DNA from: Roseovarius sp.
Lineage (GTDB): Bacteria; Pseudomonadota; Alphaproteobacteria; Rhodobacterales; Rhodobacteraceae
DNA: 32,457 nucleotides
Assembly (NCBI GenBank): GCA_002720475.1
Contig: PBIL01000003.1
Span: forward strand, 38,169 to 70,625
Direction of reading: 5' to 3'
In this document: one piece after another, positions 1 through 7,662 of the stretch
Position numbering within the stretch: position 1 is the stretch's first letter
Layout: every line of letters starts with the position of its first letter
The notes under the pieces: generated by a model
The model's database searches: none
What the model was told of the DNA's origin: nothing
What the model saw: the letters and a program-made list of their open reading frames with translations, nothing else
Made by a program: the position numbers and the translations under genes

Positions 1-35
1 GGCGCTGCGCTATCGCTCCGCAGGGAGACGCGGCC

Positions 36-695
36 ATGCTGATCGGGATTGAACGGAAATTCGTCTTCGTCGCCAATACCAAGACCGCCTCGACCTCGAT
101 CGAGACGGCGCTCGCGCCGGTCTCGGAGATCGCTCTCAAGGGCACGCCTCAGCGCAAGCACATGACGCTGCACGCGGCCATCGAGGCGCATCCCGAGATA
201 TTCACGCAACCCGGCCAGTGGCCCCGGTTCTTCTTCAAGTTCGGCGTGATGCGCGATCCGCTGGACTGGATCGGCTCGTGGTTCCGCTATCGCAGCTCCA
301 ACAAGGTGGACAGCCCCCTGCCCGCCGGGATGAGCTTTGCCGAGTTCTGGGAGCAACAGGACTGGAACTTTCGCCATGCGGACGGGCGGCCCTTTCTCCA
401 GCGCGAGATGTTCTGCGGACCGCAGGGCAGGGTTCTGGCCGATGTGATCATCCCCTATCCCCGACTTGGCGAGATGTTTGGCACGGTGTGTGACGGGCTT
501 GGCGTGCAACGCCCGTTGCCGCGCGAGAACGTCTCGAAAAAACGTGAGGCAGGGCCGATCCCGGAGACCCTGCAACGGGAATTGCGCGCCTTCTATGCCG
601 AGGATTACGCGCTTTGGGAAAGGCTCGACACGATAAACGCCGCGGGCATGGCATGGCTTCGCACGCGCCTGCCCGGCGCGCCAAGACCGCTCTGA
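36..695 (+). CDS. Sulfotransferase-family protein
   Basis: A 219-residue soluble protein with the two PAPS-binding elements of the sulfotransferase fold. The 5'-phosphosulfate loop is NTKTASTS at about residues 14-21, directly after the first beta strand (KFVFVA). The 3'-phosphate element is MRDPLDWIGSWFRYRSS at about 72-88, with Arg73 and Ser81 in the expected places. Known relatives move sulfate from PAPS to carbohydrates or other acceptors; the acceptor here cannot be read. The start is supported by a GGGAG ribosome site about 9 nt upstream of the ATG. It converges on the RTX gene with only 11 nt between their ends. UDP-galactopyranose mutase nearby suggests, by inference, a role in surface or exported polysaccharide decoration. 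The length is short for a cytosolic sulfotransferase but normal for the bacterial sulfotransferase-like group. Confidence 0.75.
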   Translation: MLIGIERKFVFVANTKTASTSIETALAPVSEIALKGTPQRKHMTLHAAIEAHPEIFTQPGQWPRFFFKFGVMRDPLDWIGSWFRYRSSNKVDSPLPAGMSFAEFWEQQDWNFRHADGRPFLQREMFCGPQGRVLADVIIPYPRLGEMFGTVCDGLGVQRPLPRENVSKKREAGPIPETLQRELRAFYAEDYALWERLDTINAAGMAWLRTRLPGAPRPL

Positions 696-706
696 GCGCG
701 GCGGTT

Positions 707-3361
707 TCAGAAGAGGAAATCGTCCGCATCAAGATCGTTCGCCGCAATATTGCGCAAGAGGATCGAATCGCCGCCCCCGGTGTCGATCAGCAGGTCTGGC
801 CCGAGAGCCGTGGCGACCGCGAGAACATCGGCCAGGGATCCGAGGGTGCCGATGCCGCTCAGGTCGATCCGTTCGAGCGGATCGAGCGGGTCGAAATCGC
901 CGATCGTGTCGCGCCCGTGGCCTGCAATGAAAACGAAGCTGTCCGCGCCGCTGCCACCGTTGAGCAGATCGTTGCCCGCACCGCCCAGAAGACTGTCGGC
1001 CTCGGATCCGCCCCAGAGCGTATCAGGCCCGGCCCCTCCGTCGAGCAGGTCGCTTCCCCCTCCCCCGCCGAGCGTGTCGGCCCCGTCCCCGCCAAGCAGG
1101 GTGTCGTTCCCCGCGGCACCCCAGAGCTCGTCATCGCCGCTGCCGCCCGCCGCGCTGTCATCGCCCAGAAAGAGGCCGATCGTGTCGTTGCCCCCGTCTC
1201 CATCGACCGAATCATTACCGTCGCCGCCCCAGATCTCGTCATCATCCGCGCCGCCGTGGATCTCATCATGACCTGTGCTGCCGCCGAGCGTGTCTCGCCC
1301 CGCCTCGCCCCACAGGCTGTCATTGCCATCGGTCCCCCAAAGCGCGTCAGCCTCGATCCCGCCGAAAAGCAGGTCGTCACCCGGACCGCCGCCGAGCATG
1401 TCGCGCCCGTCACCCCCGAGAAGCGTGTCGCGGCCATCGGCACCGAACATGCGGTCTTGGCCGGGGCCGCCGATCAGGCTGTCATGCCCGAGACTGCCGC
1501 CCAACTCGTCATCGCCTTCATCACCCTCGAGCGTGTCGTTATCGGCACCGCCGAAGACCGTGTCGTTGTCGGCACCACCCGTCACCAGATCATCGCCCGG
1601 CCCGCCTCCGAGAAGGTCCGGCCCCTCCGCGCCGCGCAGGCTGTCGTTCCCCGCAAGCCCGAAAAGCGTATCGGAACCACCCTGCCCGTCGATCACCTCC
1701 GGCCCGGATGTTCCGTCGAGCGGGTCCGCGCCGGGGCCGCCGGTTATCGGCGGAGGAAGGCCGGTTGCGAGGATCGGCAGCCGGTCCGGCCAGGCAAAGA
1801 CCGGGCCGAAAAGGCACGCGGCATCGAGCAGGACCGGCCCTGTCACGGTGATCTCGATGCTCGTGTCACGGAAGGCCAGCCGGGCAGACCCGACTGCCGT
1901 CTCGAGGCCGAGCTGTCCGGGGTTGCGGAGCATCGGCAGGGCCGAAAGATCGAGCCGGTCATGCGCGGGGTCGAAATCGGTGATCCGCACCCGCCCGGAG
2001 TCCGCCGAGAGGACGAACGTGTCGGCCCCGTCCCCGCCGCGCAGCTCGCTCTCGCCGGGCCCGGCGACAAGGATATCGTCACCCGCACCGCCCGAGAGCG
2101 TGTCATCGCCGAACCCTCTCGCCGACAGCAGGTCATCGCCCGGCGTGCCGGCCAGCAGCGCCGCCGCATTGCCCGCTGTCTCGGCCACGACCCCGAGCCC
2201 CGACAGGTCCAGTCCGAACTGGCTGAGACCACCGCGCGGATCGCCCGCCACGAAAAGTTGCAGCTCCGCGCCCAGGACGGTGGCGCTGACCTGCCCGACA
2301 TTCCCGAGCCCGAGACCCGCCCCGTTCGCGATCGTCTCGACATGCAGAAGCCGACCGTCCGGCAGCAGCCGGAACAGGCTGAGCCCGTCATCCGCACCAC
2401 CGGCAACGATGAACACATGATCGCCGACCTGTGCCACGCCAAGCCCGTGAACGCCTCCGAACCGCGTCGCCAGCGTGTCAAGGACGTGATCGGTCAGCGC
2501 CAGCGCGCCATCGTCCGCGATACGCACCACGCTGAGCGAATGCGTGCCCGCCGCGGCGATGATCGCCCAGGTGGTGCCGTGGGCGCTCAGCGTTTCCAGG
2601 GCGGTGGCATCGGCGATCGCAAGCCCGGCGTCACCGTCGAGCACGGCCCCCGCCGAAAGTGCGCCGCTGGCAGGGTCCATGACAAAGCCGTGAAGCGCGC
2701 CGCGCCCCCGCTCGAGCGCCAGCAGATGCGGCCGCGCGCCCGTCTCGGCAATCGACAGGAGCGCAGAGCCTTCGAGCGCGACGGCCTCGACCGGTGCGGG
2801 GGGCGCGTCGGCAGGGCTCCGTGGTGCCTCGTCGTTGCGAAAGACCAGGATCTGGCCGCTGCCGCCATCGGCGGCAAAGAGCATCTCGAACCCGTCCATG
2901 CGCGCCGAGACCAGCGCCGTGACGAGGCTTGTGTCCTGGGGCAGCTCGCCAAGGGCAACCATGCCGCCGAAGCCGCCATCCGCGGTCAGCGCCTGCGCCA
3001 GGATGACCTTGCCGCCGCCATCGGAGACCGTTCCGAAGACGACCGCACCCCCAACCGAGCGCGCAAGCCCGGCCTGCGCCGTCGTGGCCGACCCGGTGAA
3101 ATGTGCCGAATCGGCAAGTCCGGCCGCCGCACCCTCGGCCAGCCGATAGGATATCAGACCGCCCGAGGCACCGGTGTCCGCGACAAGATATGGCCCTGCG
3201 GGCAGCCAGGCCATATCGAGATCGCGCAAATCCTGGTCGAGCAGCGGGTCGCCCAGACCGAGATGCCCCACATATTGCAGCCCCACGGTTCCCCTCCACG
3301 CAAAACCACCTTGCGGGGTATCGCGCGCAAGAGCGGGCGCAGAGGTTCCGGAAGCGGGCAA
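707..3361 (-). CDS. Large secreted beta-propeller / RTX calcium-binding protein
   Basis: An 884-residue acidic protein without a Sec signal peptide. Residues about 1-400 are a run of repeating beta-rich segments (for example LPAGPYLVADTG, HVFIVAGGADDGLSLFRLLPDG, ELQLFVAGDPRGGLSQF) that look like propeller blades. From about residue 405 there are many GGxGxD nonapeptides in several blocks, separated by FVLSADSG/ITDFDP-type spacers, and the protein ends with a DSFVFIAGHGRDTIGDFDPLD-like module. Such proteins are exported by type I secretion and fold on extracellular calcium. No type I transporter lies in the window. The longest frame opens with a TTG at 3361 and no internal ATG fits better, because propeller-like sequence begins before the first Met; the start is therefore uncertain. 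It is divergent from glf and very GC-rich, unlike the second RTX gene at the right end. Confidence 0.8.
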   Translation of the reverse strand: MPASGTSAPALARDTPQGGFAWRGTVGLQYVGHLGLGDPLLDQDLRDLDMAWLPAGPYLVADTGASGGLISYRLAEGAAAGLADSAHFTGSATTAQAGLARSVGGAVVFGTVSDGGGKVILAQALTADGGFGGMVALGELPQDTSLVTALVSARMDGFEMLFAADGGSGQILVFRNDEAPRSPADAPPAPVEAVALEGSALLSIAETGARPHLLALERGRGALHGFVMDPASGALSAGAVLDGDAGLAIADATALETLSAHGTTWAIIAAAGTHSLSVVRIADDGALALTDHVLDTLATRFGGVHGLGVAQVGDHVFIVAGGADDGLSLFRLLPDGRLLHVETIANGAGLGLGNVGQVSATVLGAELQLFVAGDPRGGLSQFGLDLSGLGVVAETAGNAAALLAGTPGDDLLSARGFGDDTLSGGAGDDILVAGPGESELRGGDGADTFVLSADSGRVRITDFDPAHDRLDLSALPMLRNPGQLGLETAVGSARLAFRDTSIEITVTGPVLLDAACLFGPVFAWPDRLPILATGLPPPITGGPGADPLDGTSGPEVIDGQGGSDTLFGLAGNDSLRGAEGPDLLGGGPGDDLVTGGADNDTVFGGADNDTLEGDEGDDELGGSLGHDSLIGGPGQDRMFGADGRDTLLGGDGRDMLGGGPGDDLLFGGIEADALWGTDGNDSLWGEAGRDTLGGSTGHDEIHGGADDDEIWGGDGNDSVDGDGGNDTIGLFLGDDSAAGGSGDDELWGAAGNDTLLGGDGADTLGGGGGSDLLDGGAGPDTLWGGSEADSLLGGAGNDLLNGGSGADSFVFIAGHGRDTIGDFDPLDPLERIDLSGIGTLGSLADVLAVATALGPDLLIDTGGGDSILLRNIAANDLDADDFLF

Positions 3362-3495
3362 AATCGCGCCACTTCCCGAAGAGTCGAAACAAAGTCTTCA
3401 GGTTTTTCCGCCATGCTGCCACGCTACACTGGCCAAGCGCGCATCGCCTCGCTACCTCTGGCGGGGCGAGGCGCAGACTCGCCGGGGGTCACGGC

Positions 3496-3530
3496 CCGCG
3501 GCAGGTGCCGAACGAACCGGGCTGCCGCGG
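3496..3530. repeat. Perfect 9-bp inverted repeat in the glf leader
   Basis: CCGCGGCAG at 3496-3504 is mirrored by CTGCCGCGG at 3522-3530 with a 17-nt loop, ending 16 nt before the glf start codon. It lies between the divergent RTX and glf genes. It could be a leader hairpin or an operator; nothing in the sequence decides between them. Confidence 0.4.
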
Positions 3531-3546
3531 ATGGAAGAGGGGCACT

Positions 3547-4683
3547 ATGGGGATACTTGTGGTGGGGGCCGGCTTCAGCGGAGCCGTGATTGCGCGTGAA
3601 CTGGCCGAGGCGGGCCACAAGGTCACGGTGGTCGAATCAAGATCCCATGTCGGCGGCAACTGCCATACCGAGCGCTGCCCCGAAACGGGGATCCTCGTGC
3701 ATGTCTACGGCCCGCATATCTTTCATACCGACGATGCCGAGGTCTGGGCCTATGTGAACCGTTTCGCGCGGTTTCAGCCCTTTGCGCACCGGGTCAAGGC
3801 GACAGTGCGCGGCCGGGTTTACGGCCTGCCGATCAACCTTCACACGATCAACCAGTTTTTCGGGCGCAGCTTCCGGCCAGAGGAGGCGCGCCGCTTCATC
3901 CTCGGGTCCCAGGCGCGGCCCCGCCCGCACGAGCCGCGCAATTTCGAGGAACAGGCCCTCGCCATGATGGGGCCCGCCCTCTACGAAGCGTTCTTTCGCG
4001 GCTATACCGAGAAGCAATGGGGCCTCTCGCCCGTCCAGCTGCCCGCGGCGATCCTCAAGCGGCTGCCGATGCGCTTCAGCTACGAGGACAGCTATTTCGC
4101 GCATCGCTTCCAGGGTCTGCCAGAGGCGGGATATACCGCGCTCGTCGCGGCGATTCTCGACCATCCCGGCATCGACGTCCATCTGGATCGCCCCTACACG
4201 CCGGAACAGGCGGAACGGGCCGATCATCTCTTCTGGTCGGGGCCGCTCGACGGCTATTTCGGCTGCCGGCTGGGCGATCTTGGCTATCGCACGCTCGATT
4301 TCGAACGCTTCACCGCCGAGGGAGACTGGCAGGGCTGCGCGGTGATGAACTATCCCGACCCCGACACGCCTTACACGAGAATCACGGAACACAAGCACTT
4401 CAGCCCTTGGGAAAGCCACGAGATGACCGTGTGCTATCGCGAATATCCGCGCGCCTGCGGGTCCGGTGACATCCCCTATTACCCGATCCGCCTCACGCAG
4501 GAAAAACTCCTGCTGGCGCAATACGAACGCCTCGCCGCCGCCGAAACCGGGGTGAGCTTCGTCGGGCGGCTCGGCACCTACCGCTATATCGACATGGACG
4601 TGACGATCCGCGAGGCGCTCGACGCCGCGCGTGGCTTTATCGCATGCCGCCAGCGCGCCACGGCGACCGCCGCGGCCTTCTGA
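3547..4683 (+). CDS. glf: UDP-galactopyranose mutase
   Basis: A 378-residue flavoprotein that interconverts UDP-galactopyranose and UDP-galactofuranose, the donor for galactofuranose in surface glycans. The N-terminus is a classic FAD-binding Rossmann start: GAGFSG at about residues 7-12, then VVESRSHVGGNCHTE. The family motifs YGPHIFHT, YGLPINLHTINQFF, GYTEKQWG and FWSGPLDGYFG follow in order. The length is close to the usual 370-390 residues. The ATG at 3547 is chosen over longer upstream frames because the Rossmann strand begins right there and a GGAAGAGGGG ribosome site precedes it. It probably acts in the cytoplasm with glycosyltransferases outside the window. The sulfotransferase-like gene upstream fits a polysaccharide locus. 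Confidence 0.93.
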   Translation: MGILVVGAGFSGAVIARELAEAGHKVTVVESRSHVGGNCHTERCPETGILVHVYGPHIFHTDDAEVWAYVNRFARFQPFAHRVKATVRGRVYGLPINLHTINQFFGRSFRPEEARRFILGSQARPRPHEPRNFEEQALAMMGPALYEAFFRGYTEKQWGLSPVQLPAAILKRLPMRFSYEDSYFAHRFQGLPEAGYTALVAAILDHPGIDVHLDRPYTPEQAERADHLFWSGPLDGYFGCRLGDLGYRTLDFERFTAEGDWQGCAVMNYPDPDTPYTRITEHKHFSPWESHEMTVCYREYPRACGSGDIPYYPIRLTQEKLLLAQYERLAAAETGVSFVGRLGTYRYIDMDVTIREALDAARGFIACRQRATATAAAF

Positions 4684-4743
4684 GCGCGCCACTGCGAGGC
4701 CCGTCGTTCCGCGGCGGGACGAACATGGGGACCTGTGACGATC

Positions 4744-4785
4744 ATGGTGCCCGGGGGCGGCATTACAGCAAGGCCTTATTTCAAT
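4744..4785. repeat. Left copy of 42-bp direct repeat (att-like)
   Basis: This block starts ATGGTGCCCGGGGGCGG and ends CCTTATTTCAAT. It recurs at 6898-6939 with one mismatch in 42. Sequence identity stops exactly after TTTCAAT, where the IS sequence seems to begin. The first part resembles the reverse complement of a tRNA 3' end (TGGTGCCCGGGGGCGG), a common integrase target, but no tRNA body is present. With a broken integrase between the copies, they are best read as att-site duplicates of an old integration event. Confidence 0.6.
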
Positions 4786-6119
4786 GACTTAGCAGGTCGC
4801 TGACATGATAGCTGAGCCGGAACGCTTTCCCGTCATCAGGTCCGGTTCGACTGATGGGTCATGTCTGTCGGCGCGTCCGCGGCTCGCTCCCGGGTCCATC
4901 TTTCCCTTCATGCCCCCAGCAACCGTGGTAGCCGGGCAAGATTGTTGGCGGCCATGGTCAGGATGAGGCGCGACCGGACGCGCTCGATGCCCCGATACAT
5001 GGTCTGTGCCATGCCGCCGACGGTTTTGGCCCAGCCGAAGGTCTCTTCGATCTTCTTTCGGTGCTTCTGGGACAACGCATATCCCTCGTGTCGGGTCGTG
5101 CGCCCGTCGATCGCTGAATATCTCGATTTCTGGGCGATGTGGGGCGTGACGCAGGCCTGCCGGAGATCGGAAACGAACCCACCTGCGTCATGTCCCTTGT
5201 CGGCGCCCGGCGTCAGCCGCCGGGTCGATCCTGGGGACTGGCGGTGGATCATGTCGAGTGCTGCCTTTCGCTCGGCGTAGCCGTCGGCCCGGGTCAGGTC
5301 GCCCTGCACGACCACCCCGTTTCGGTTCTCCATCAGCGCATGGCCCGTGAAGCAGAGCATCGCCCCGGTGCCGGGGGATTTCTTGTAGAGCCGCGCGTCC
5401 GGATCGGTGGTCGAGGCATGGGTGGCTTTGGACCGCTTCTCGCCCCGGAAATCGGCCTCGGCATTGCGGTGGGGTCTGGCGTTTCGGGGCATCGGGTCAG
5501 TCTCGGCGGGGCTGTCGAAGGGCTCGGTCTCGGGCTTGCTGTCGGGAGCGGGCGGATCGCCCGGCCCGTCATCGTCAGGCGGGGTCGCCTCGGCCTTCGG
5601 CTGGAAGCCCTTCATCGATGCCCATGCCTTGATGAGCGTTCCATCGACCGGGAAATGCTCGTCCGACAGCAGCGGCGCGACCTCGCGATGCGCCAGGATC
5701 GCCGCCATCACCTTGCGCGACATCTCCGTGGTCAGCAGCCGGCCCCGGTTCTTGGTGAATACCGTGGGGACCCACACGGGGTCGTCAATGCCCAGCCCCA
5801 CAAACCAGCGAAACATCAGGTTGTCGTCCATCTGCTCCATCAACTGCCGCTCGGAGCGGACAGAGAACAGGATTTGCAGCAGGCTCGCCCGGAGCAGCCG
5901 TTCCGGCGGGATCGAGGGCCGGCCGAAATCAGTGTAGAGCGACCCGAACTCCGCATCGAGGCTGGCGAGCGAATCATTGACCACCTGTCTGATCTTGCGC
6001 AGCGGGTGTCGCGGCGGGATGCGTTCCTCCAGATCGACATGGCTGAACAGCGACCCGCTCGTCTCGTCCACACCCCGCATGATCACCCCCGCTATGAAAC
6101 TGAAAATGGCTGCGTGAAC
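4786..6119 (-). mobile_element. IS5/IS1182-type insertion sequence
   Basis: About 1.33 kb containing one transposase gene. The left edge is set where identity between the two direct repeats ends. The right edge is set where integrase-like coding sequence resumes (HPVKKGKITMVRTF). The two termini read inward as GACTTAGCAGGTCGCTG and GAGTTCACGCAGCCATT. They share a GA(C/G)TT...GCAG pattern but are only weak inverted repeats, so the ends are approximate. No target-site duplication is visible, which suggests that DNA next to the element was lost and that the insertion removed the 5' part of the integrase. Confidence 0.65.
4908..6086 (-). CDS. IS5-family DDE transposase
   Basis: A 392-residue transposase that appears intact. 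The N-terminal DUF772-like part (HVDLEERIPPRHPLRKIR, then RPSIPPERLLRASLLQILFSVRSERQLMEQM) is typical of this group. The catalytic triad can be placed: first Asp in FPVDGTLIKAWASMKGF, second Asp in PGADKGHDA, and Glu in KKIEETFGWAKTVGGM. The middle (about residues 165-215) is a low-complexity Pro/Asp/Glu-rich linker. The start is within MIMRGVDETSG; the ATG six bases inside is equally possible. The gene fills nearly the whole element and reads away from the integrase remnant. Confidence 0.9.
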   Translation of the reverse strand: MIMRGVDETSGSLFSHVDLEERIPPRHPLRKIRQVVNDSLASLDAEFGSLYTDFGRPSIPPERLLRASLLQILFSVRSERQLMEQMDDNLMFRWFVGLGIDDPVWVPTVFTKNRGRLLTTEMSRKVMAAILAHREVAPLLSDEHFPVDGTLIKAWASMKGFQPKAEATPPDDDGPGDPPAPDSKPETEPFDSPAETDPMPRNARPHRNAEADFRGEKRSKATHASTTDPDARLYKKSPGTGAMLCFTGHALMENRNGVVVQGDLTRADGYAERKAALDMIHRQSPGSTRRLTPGADKGHDAGGFVSDLRQACVTPHIAQKSRYSAIDGRTTRHEGYALSQKHRKKIEETFGWAKTVGGMAQTMYRGIERVRSRLILTMAANNLARLPRLLGA

Positions 6120-6857
6120 TCTACCGATTCACCCCGTTAAAAAAGGGAAGATTACCATGGTCCGCACCTTCCTGAGCCAAGTTTTCCGCTATGCCATTCC
6201 GCGCGGCCTGATCGACCGGGACTATGCGGCGGGCGTCATTCCCAAGCCGCGCCCGAAAGATCGGCCCTATGCCAACTGGCACTGGACGGTCGAGGAACGC
6301 GCCGTTGTGCTGGATCGGGCCGCGCCCCACGTCCGGGTGGCGGTCGCGCTGATTATGAACACCGGCCTTGATCCGTCCGACGCGCTCAAGCTGACCCGTC
6401 GCCAGATCGACGGCAACACGATCTGGGGCGTCCGGGGCAAGACGGGGCACGAGGTCGCCATTCCTATCGGCCCGACGCTGCAAGCGGCCCTGGACGCTGC
6501 ACCGGACCATGACGCGGTGACGATCCTTGCCACCTCCAGCGGAAAGCCTTGGACCTACAACGGCTTTTCGACGTCTGGCACCGCTTCACGAAGAAGCTGG
6601 AAGCTGAGGAAGCCGTGCAACCCGGTCTGACCCTCAAGGGGCTGCGGCATACCGTGGCCACGGCGCAACGCGAGGCGGGGCTTGAGGAACGCCAGATTGC
6701 GGACCTGCTGGGGCAGAAAACCCTGTCGATGGCCCTCCACTATTCCCGGTCCGCCAACTTGGCGGACCGCAACCGGATCACGATGGAAGCACTGGAAAAG
6801 GAGAACGAACGCCGATCAAAAGTTGTCAAACCCTTCAAGAAAACTGTCAAACCCTGA
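6118..6857 (+). pseudogene. Broken tyrosine integrase (5'-truncated, frameshifted)
   Basis: Two overlapping frames together encode the C-terminal half of a phage-type integrase. The first frame (ATG at 6157, related sequence reaching back to about 6118) gives VRTFLSQVFRYAIPRGL and the catalytic-domain start. At about 6560-6570 (ggcttttcgac) homology jumps frame and continues as FDVWHRFTKKLEAEE through LKGLRHTVAT and LHYSRSANLADRNR, which carry the Arg and Tyr of the active site. The usual first catalytic Arg position reads TGLDPSDALKL, with Asp where Arg is normal. This could be a family variant or a decayed site. The N-terminal core-binding domain is missing, apparently lost with the IS insertion. 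It ends 41 bp before the right direct repeat, the usual geometry of an integrase beside its att site. Confidence 0.85.
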
Positions 6858-6897
6858 AAGGCTCAAGAATGAATATCGAGCAATATCAAGCGTTTTT

Positions 6898-6939
6898 ATG
6901 GTGCCCGGGGGCGGCATCACAGCAAGGCCTTATTTCAAT
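6898..6939. repeat. Right copy of 42-bp direct repeat (att-like)
   Basis: Matches 4744-4785 in 41 of 42 positions, with C in place of T after GGCGGCAT. It lies just downstream of the integrase remnant. Between the copies are 2.1 kb of IS and integrase remnant; beyond it begins the accessory region. Confidence 0.6.
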
Positions 6940-6950
6940 AGCTTACGGGC

Positions 6951-7009
6951 TGGTGGGACACTTCTTTGTCCCACAGTTTGCTTGGGTTTTCTGGCTTTGT
7001 GTCCCACCA
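6951..7009. repeat. Inverted-repeat cluster next to the att-like site
   Basis: GTGGGACA (6953-6960) pairs with TGTCCCAC (6967-6974) around a CTTCTT loop. TGGTGGGACA (6951-6960) can instead pair with TGTCCCACCA (7000-7009). The left arm therefore has two competing partners. It sits 11 bp from the direct repeat, so it may be an arm-type integrase or excisionase site or a transcription terminator. The remaining DNA to 7125 shows no gene. Confidence 0.45.
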
Positions 7010-7125
7010 CGATACGCTGGTTCTGAAGCACGAACGATCGAAAAGTGTTGGTTGCGGGAGGGCGCCGTGAACTTTATTTCCTTTCGCGGCCTATAGTTTG
7101 CGCCCTACCTACGAACCTTTAGCGT

Positions 7126-7662
7126 TCAACTGTCAAGTAGGTCCAGATAGTTGCTATGACCATGAGCCCTGAGCGCTTCAATTGCTTCGACGCGGGATTT
7201 TCGATGATCTCTATCGTCGGGTTTGTGTCTTGTGGCTCGAAGTTTGGCGGCATGCTCTTCGCCGAGACCGTGTTCGAGCGAGCCAGCGACCACTGTCGCC
7301 AGATACCAATCGAACGGAAGCAGATCAGCCTGCGATTCGCTGGCAAGGTAGGTCGCCGCCGTGACGGGGTCGTGTCCGGTGACCACTTCGAAGGTATCGA
7401 TCCGGTCATAGCCTTTACCGGCGCCCTCGAAGCGATCAAGTGCATCACGCTCCGCGGTTTCGATCTCGAACAGAACGCCTGGGGTAATAACGCCAGTTCG
7501 TTCTATCAGCGTCGCTTTGCCGGACCCGTCCACGCTCTTCTTGGTAAACTCCAATGCGTGATCTTGTACGAACGCTTTGCCGACCAGTTTGGCGCTCGGG
7601 CAACGCGCGATGAGACGATTGCTCAGCATATTCGAGCCAAATGCGAAATAGAGGAACGTCAT
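7126..7662 (-). CDS. Gamma-glutamylcyclotransferase-like (AIG2/GGCT fold) protein
   Basis: A 178-residue protein with the nucleotide-like loop of the GGCT fold, YFAFGSNM, at residues 5-12. The catalytic acid candidate is Glu79 in LDRFEGAGKGYDRI. Known members cleave gamma-glutamyl amides to 5-oxoproline or act on gamma-glutamylamines; the substrate here is unknown. It is the last gene of the eight-gene operon. Its start overlaps the stop of the TIR-like gene by 4 nt, so translation is probably coupled. The place at the end of a defence operon suggests a self-protection or metabolite-processing role, which is inference only. No obvious terminator follows; the AGGGCGC/GCGCCCT arms at 7059-7106 have a 34-nt loop. 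Confidence 0.8.
   Translation of the reverse strand: MTFLYFAFGSNMLSNRLIARCPSAKLVGKAFVQDHALEFTKKSVDGSGKATLIERTGVITPGVLFEIETAERDALDRFEGAGKGYDRIDTFEVVTGHDPVTAATYLASESQADLLPFDWYLATVVAGSLEHGLGEEHAAKLRATRHKPDDRDHRKSRVEAIEALRAHGHSNYLDLLDS

Noticed and set aside
614-3589. A 991-codon open frame on the plus strand opposite the RTX gene
   Set aside because: It is the shadow of the repetitive RTX coding strand: codon bias of GGxGxD repeats leaves the opposite strand open. Its translation is low-complexity and matches no fold.
3637-4692. A 351-codon minus-strand frame opposite glf
   Set aside because: The glf frame on the plus strand has complete family motifs; this frame is a high-GC shadow.
4744-4785. 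A tRNA gene at the att-like repeat
   Set aside because: Only about 16 bp resemble a tRNA 3' end; the T-loop and the rest of the cloverleaf are absent in both copies.
7059-7106. Terminator of the defence operon (AGGGCGC with GCGCCCT)
   Set aside because: The 34-nt loop and absence of a T-run make it an unconvincing intrinsic terminator.
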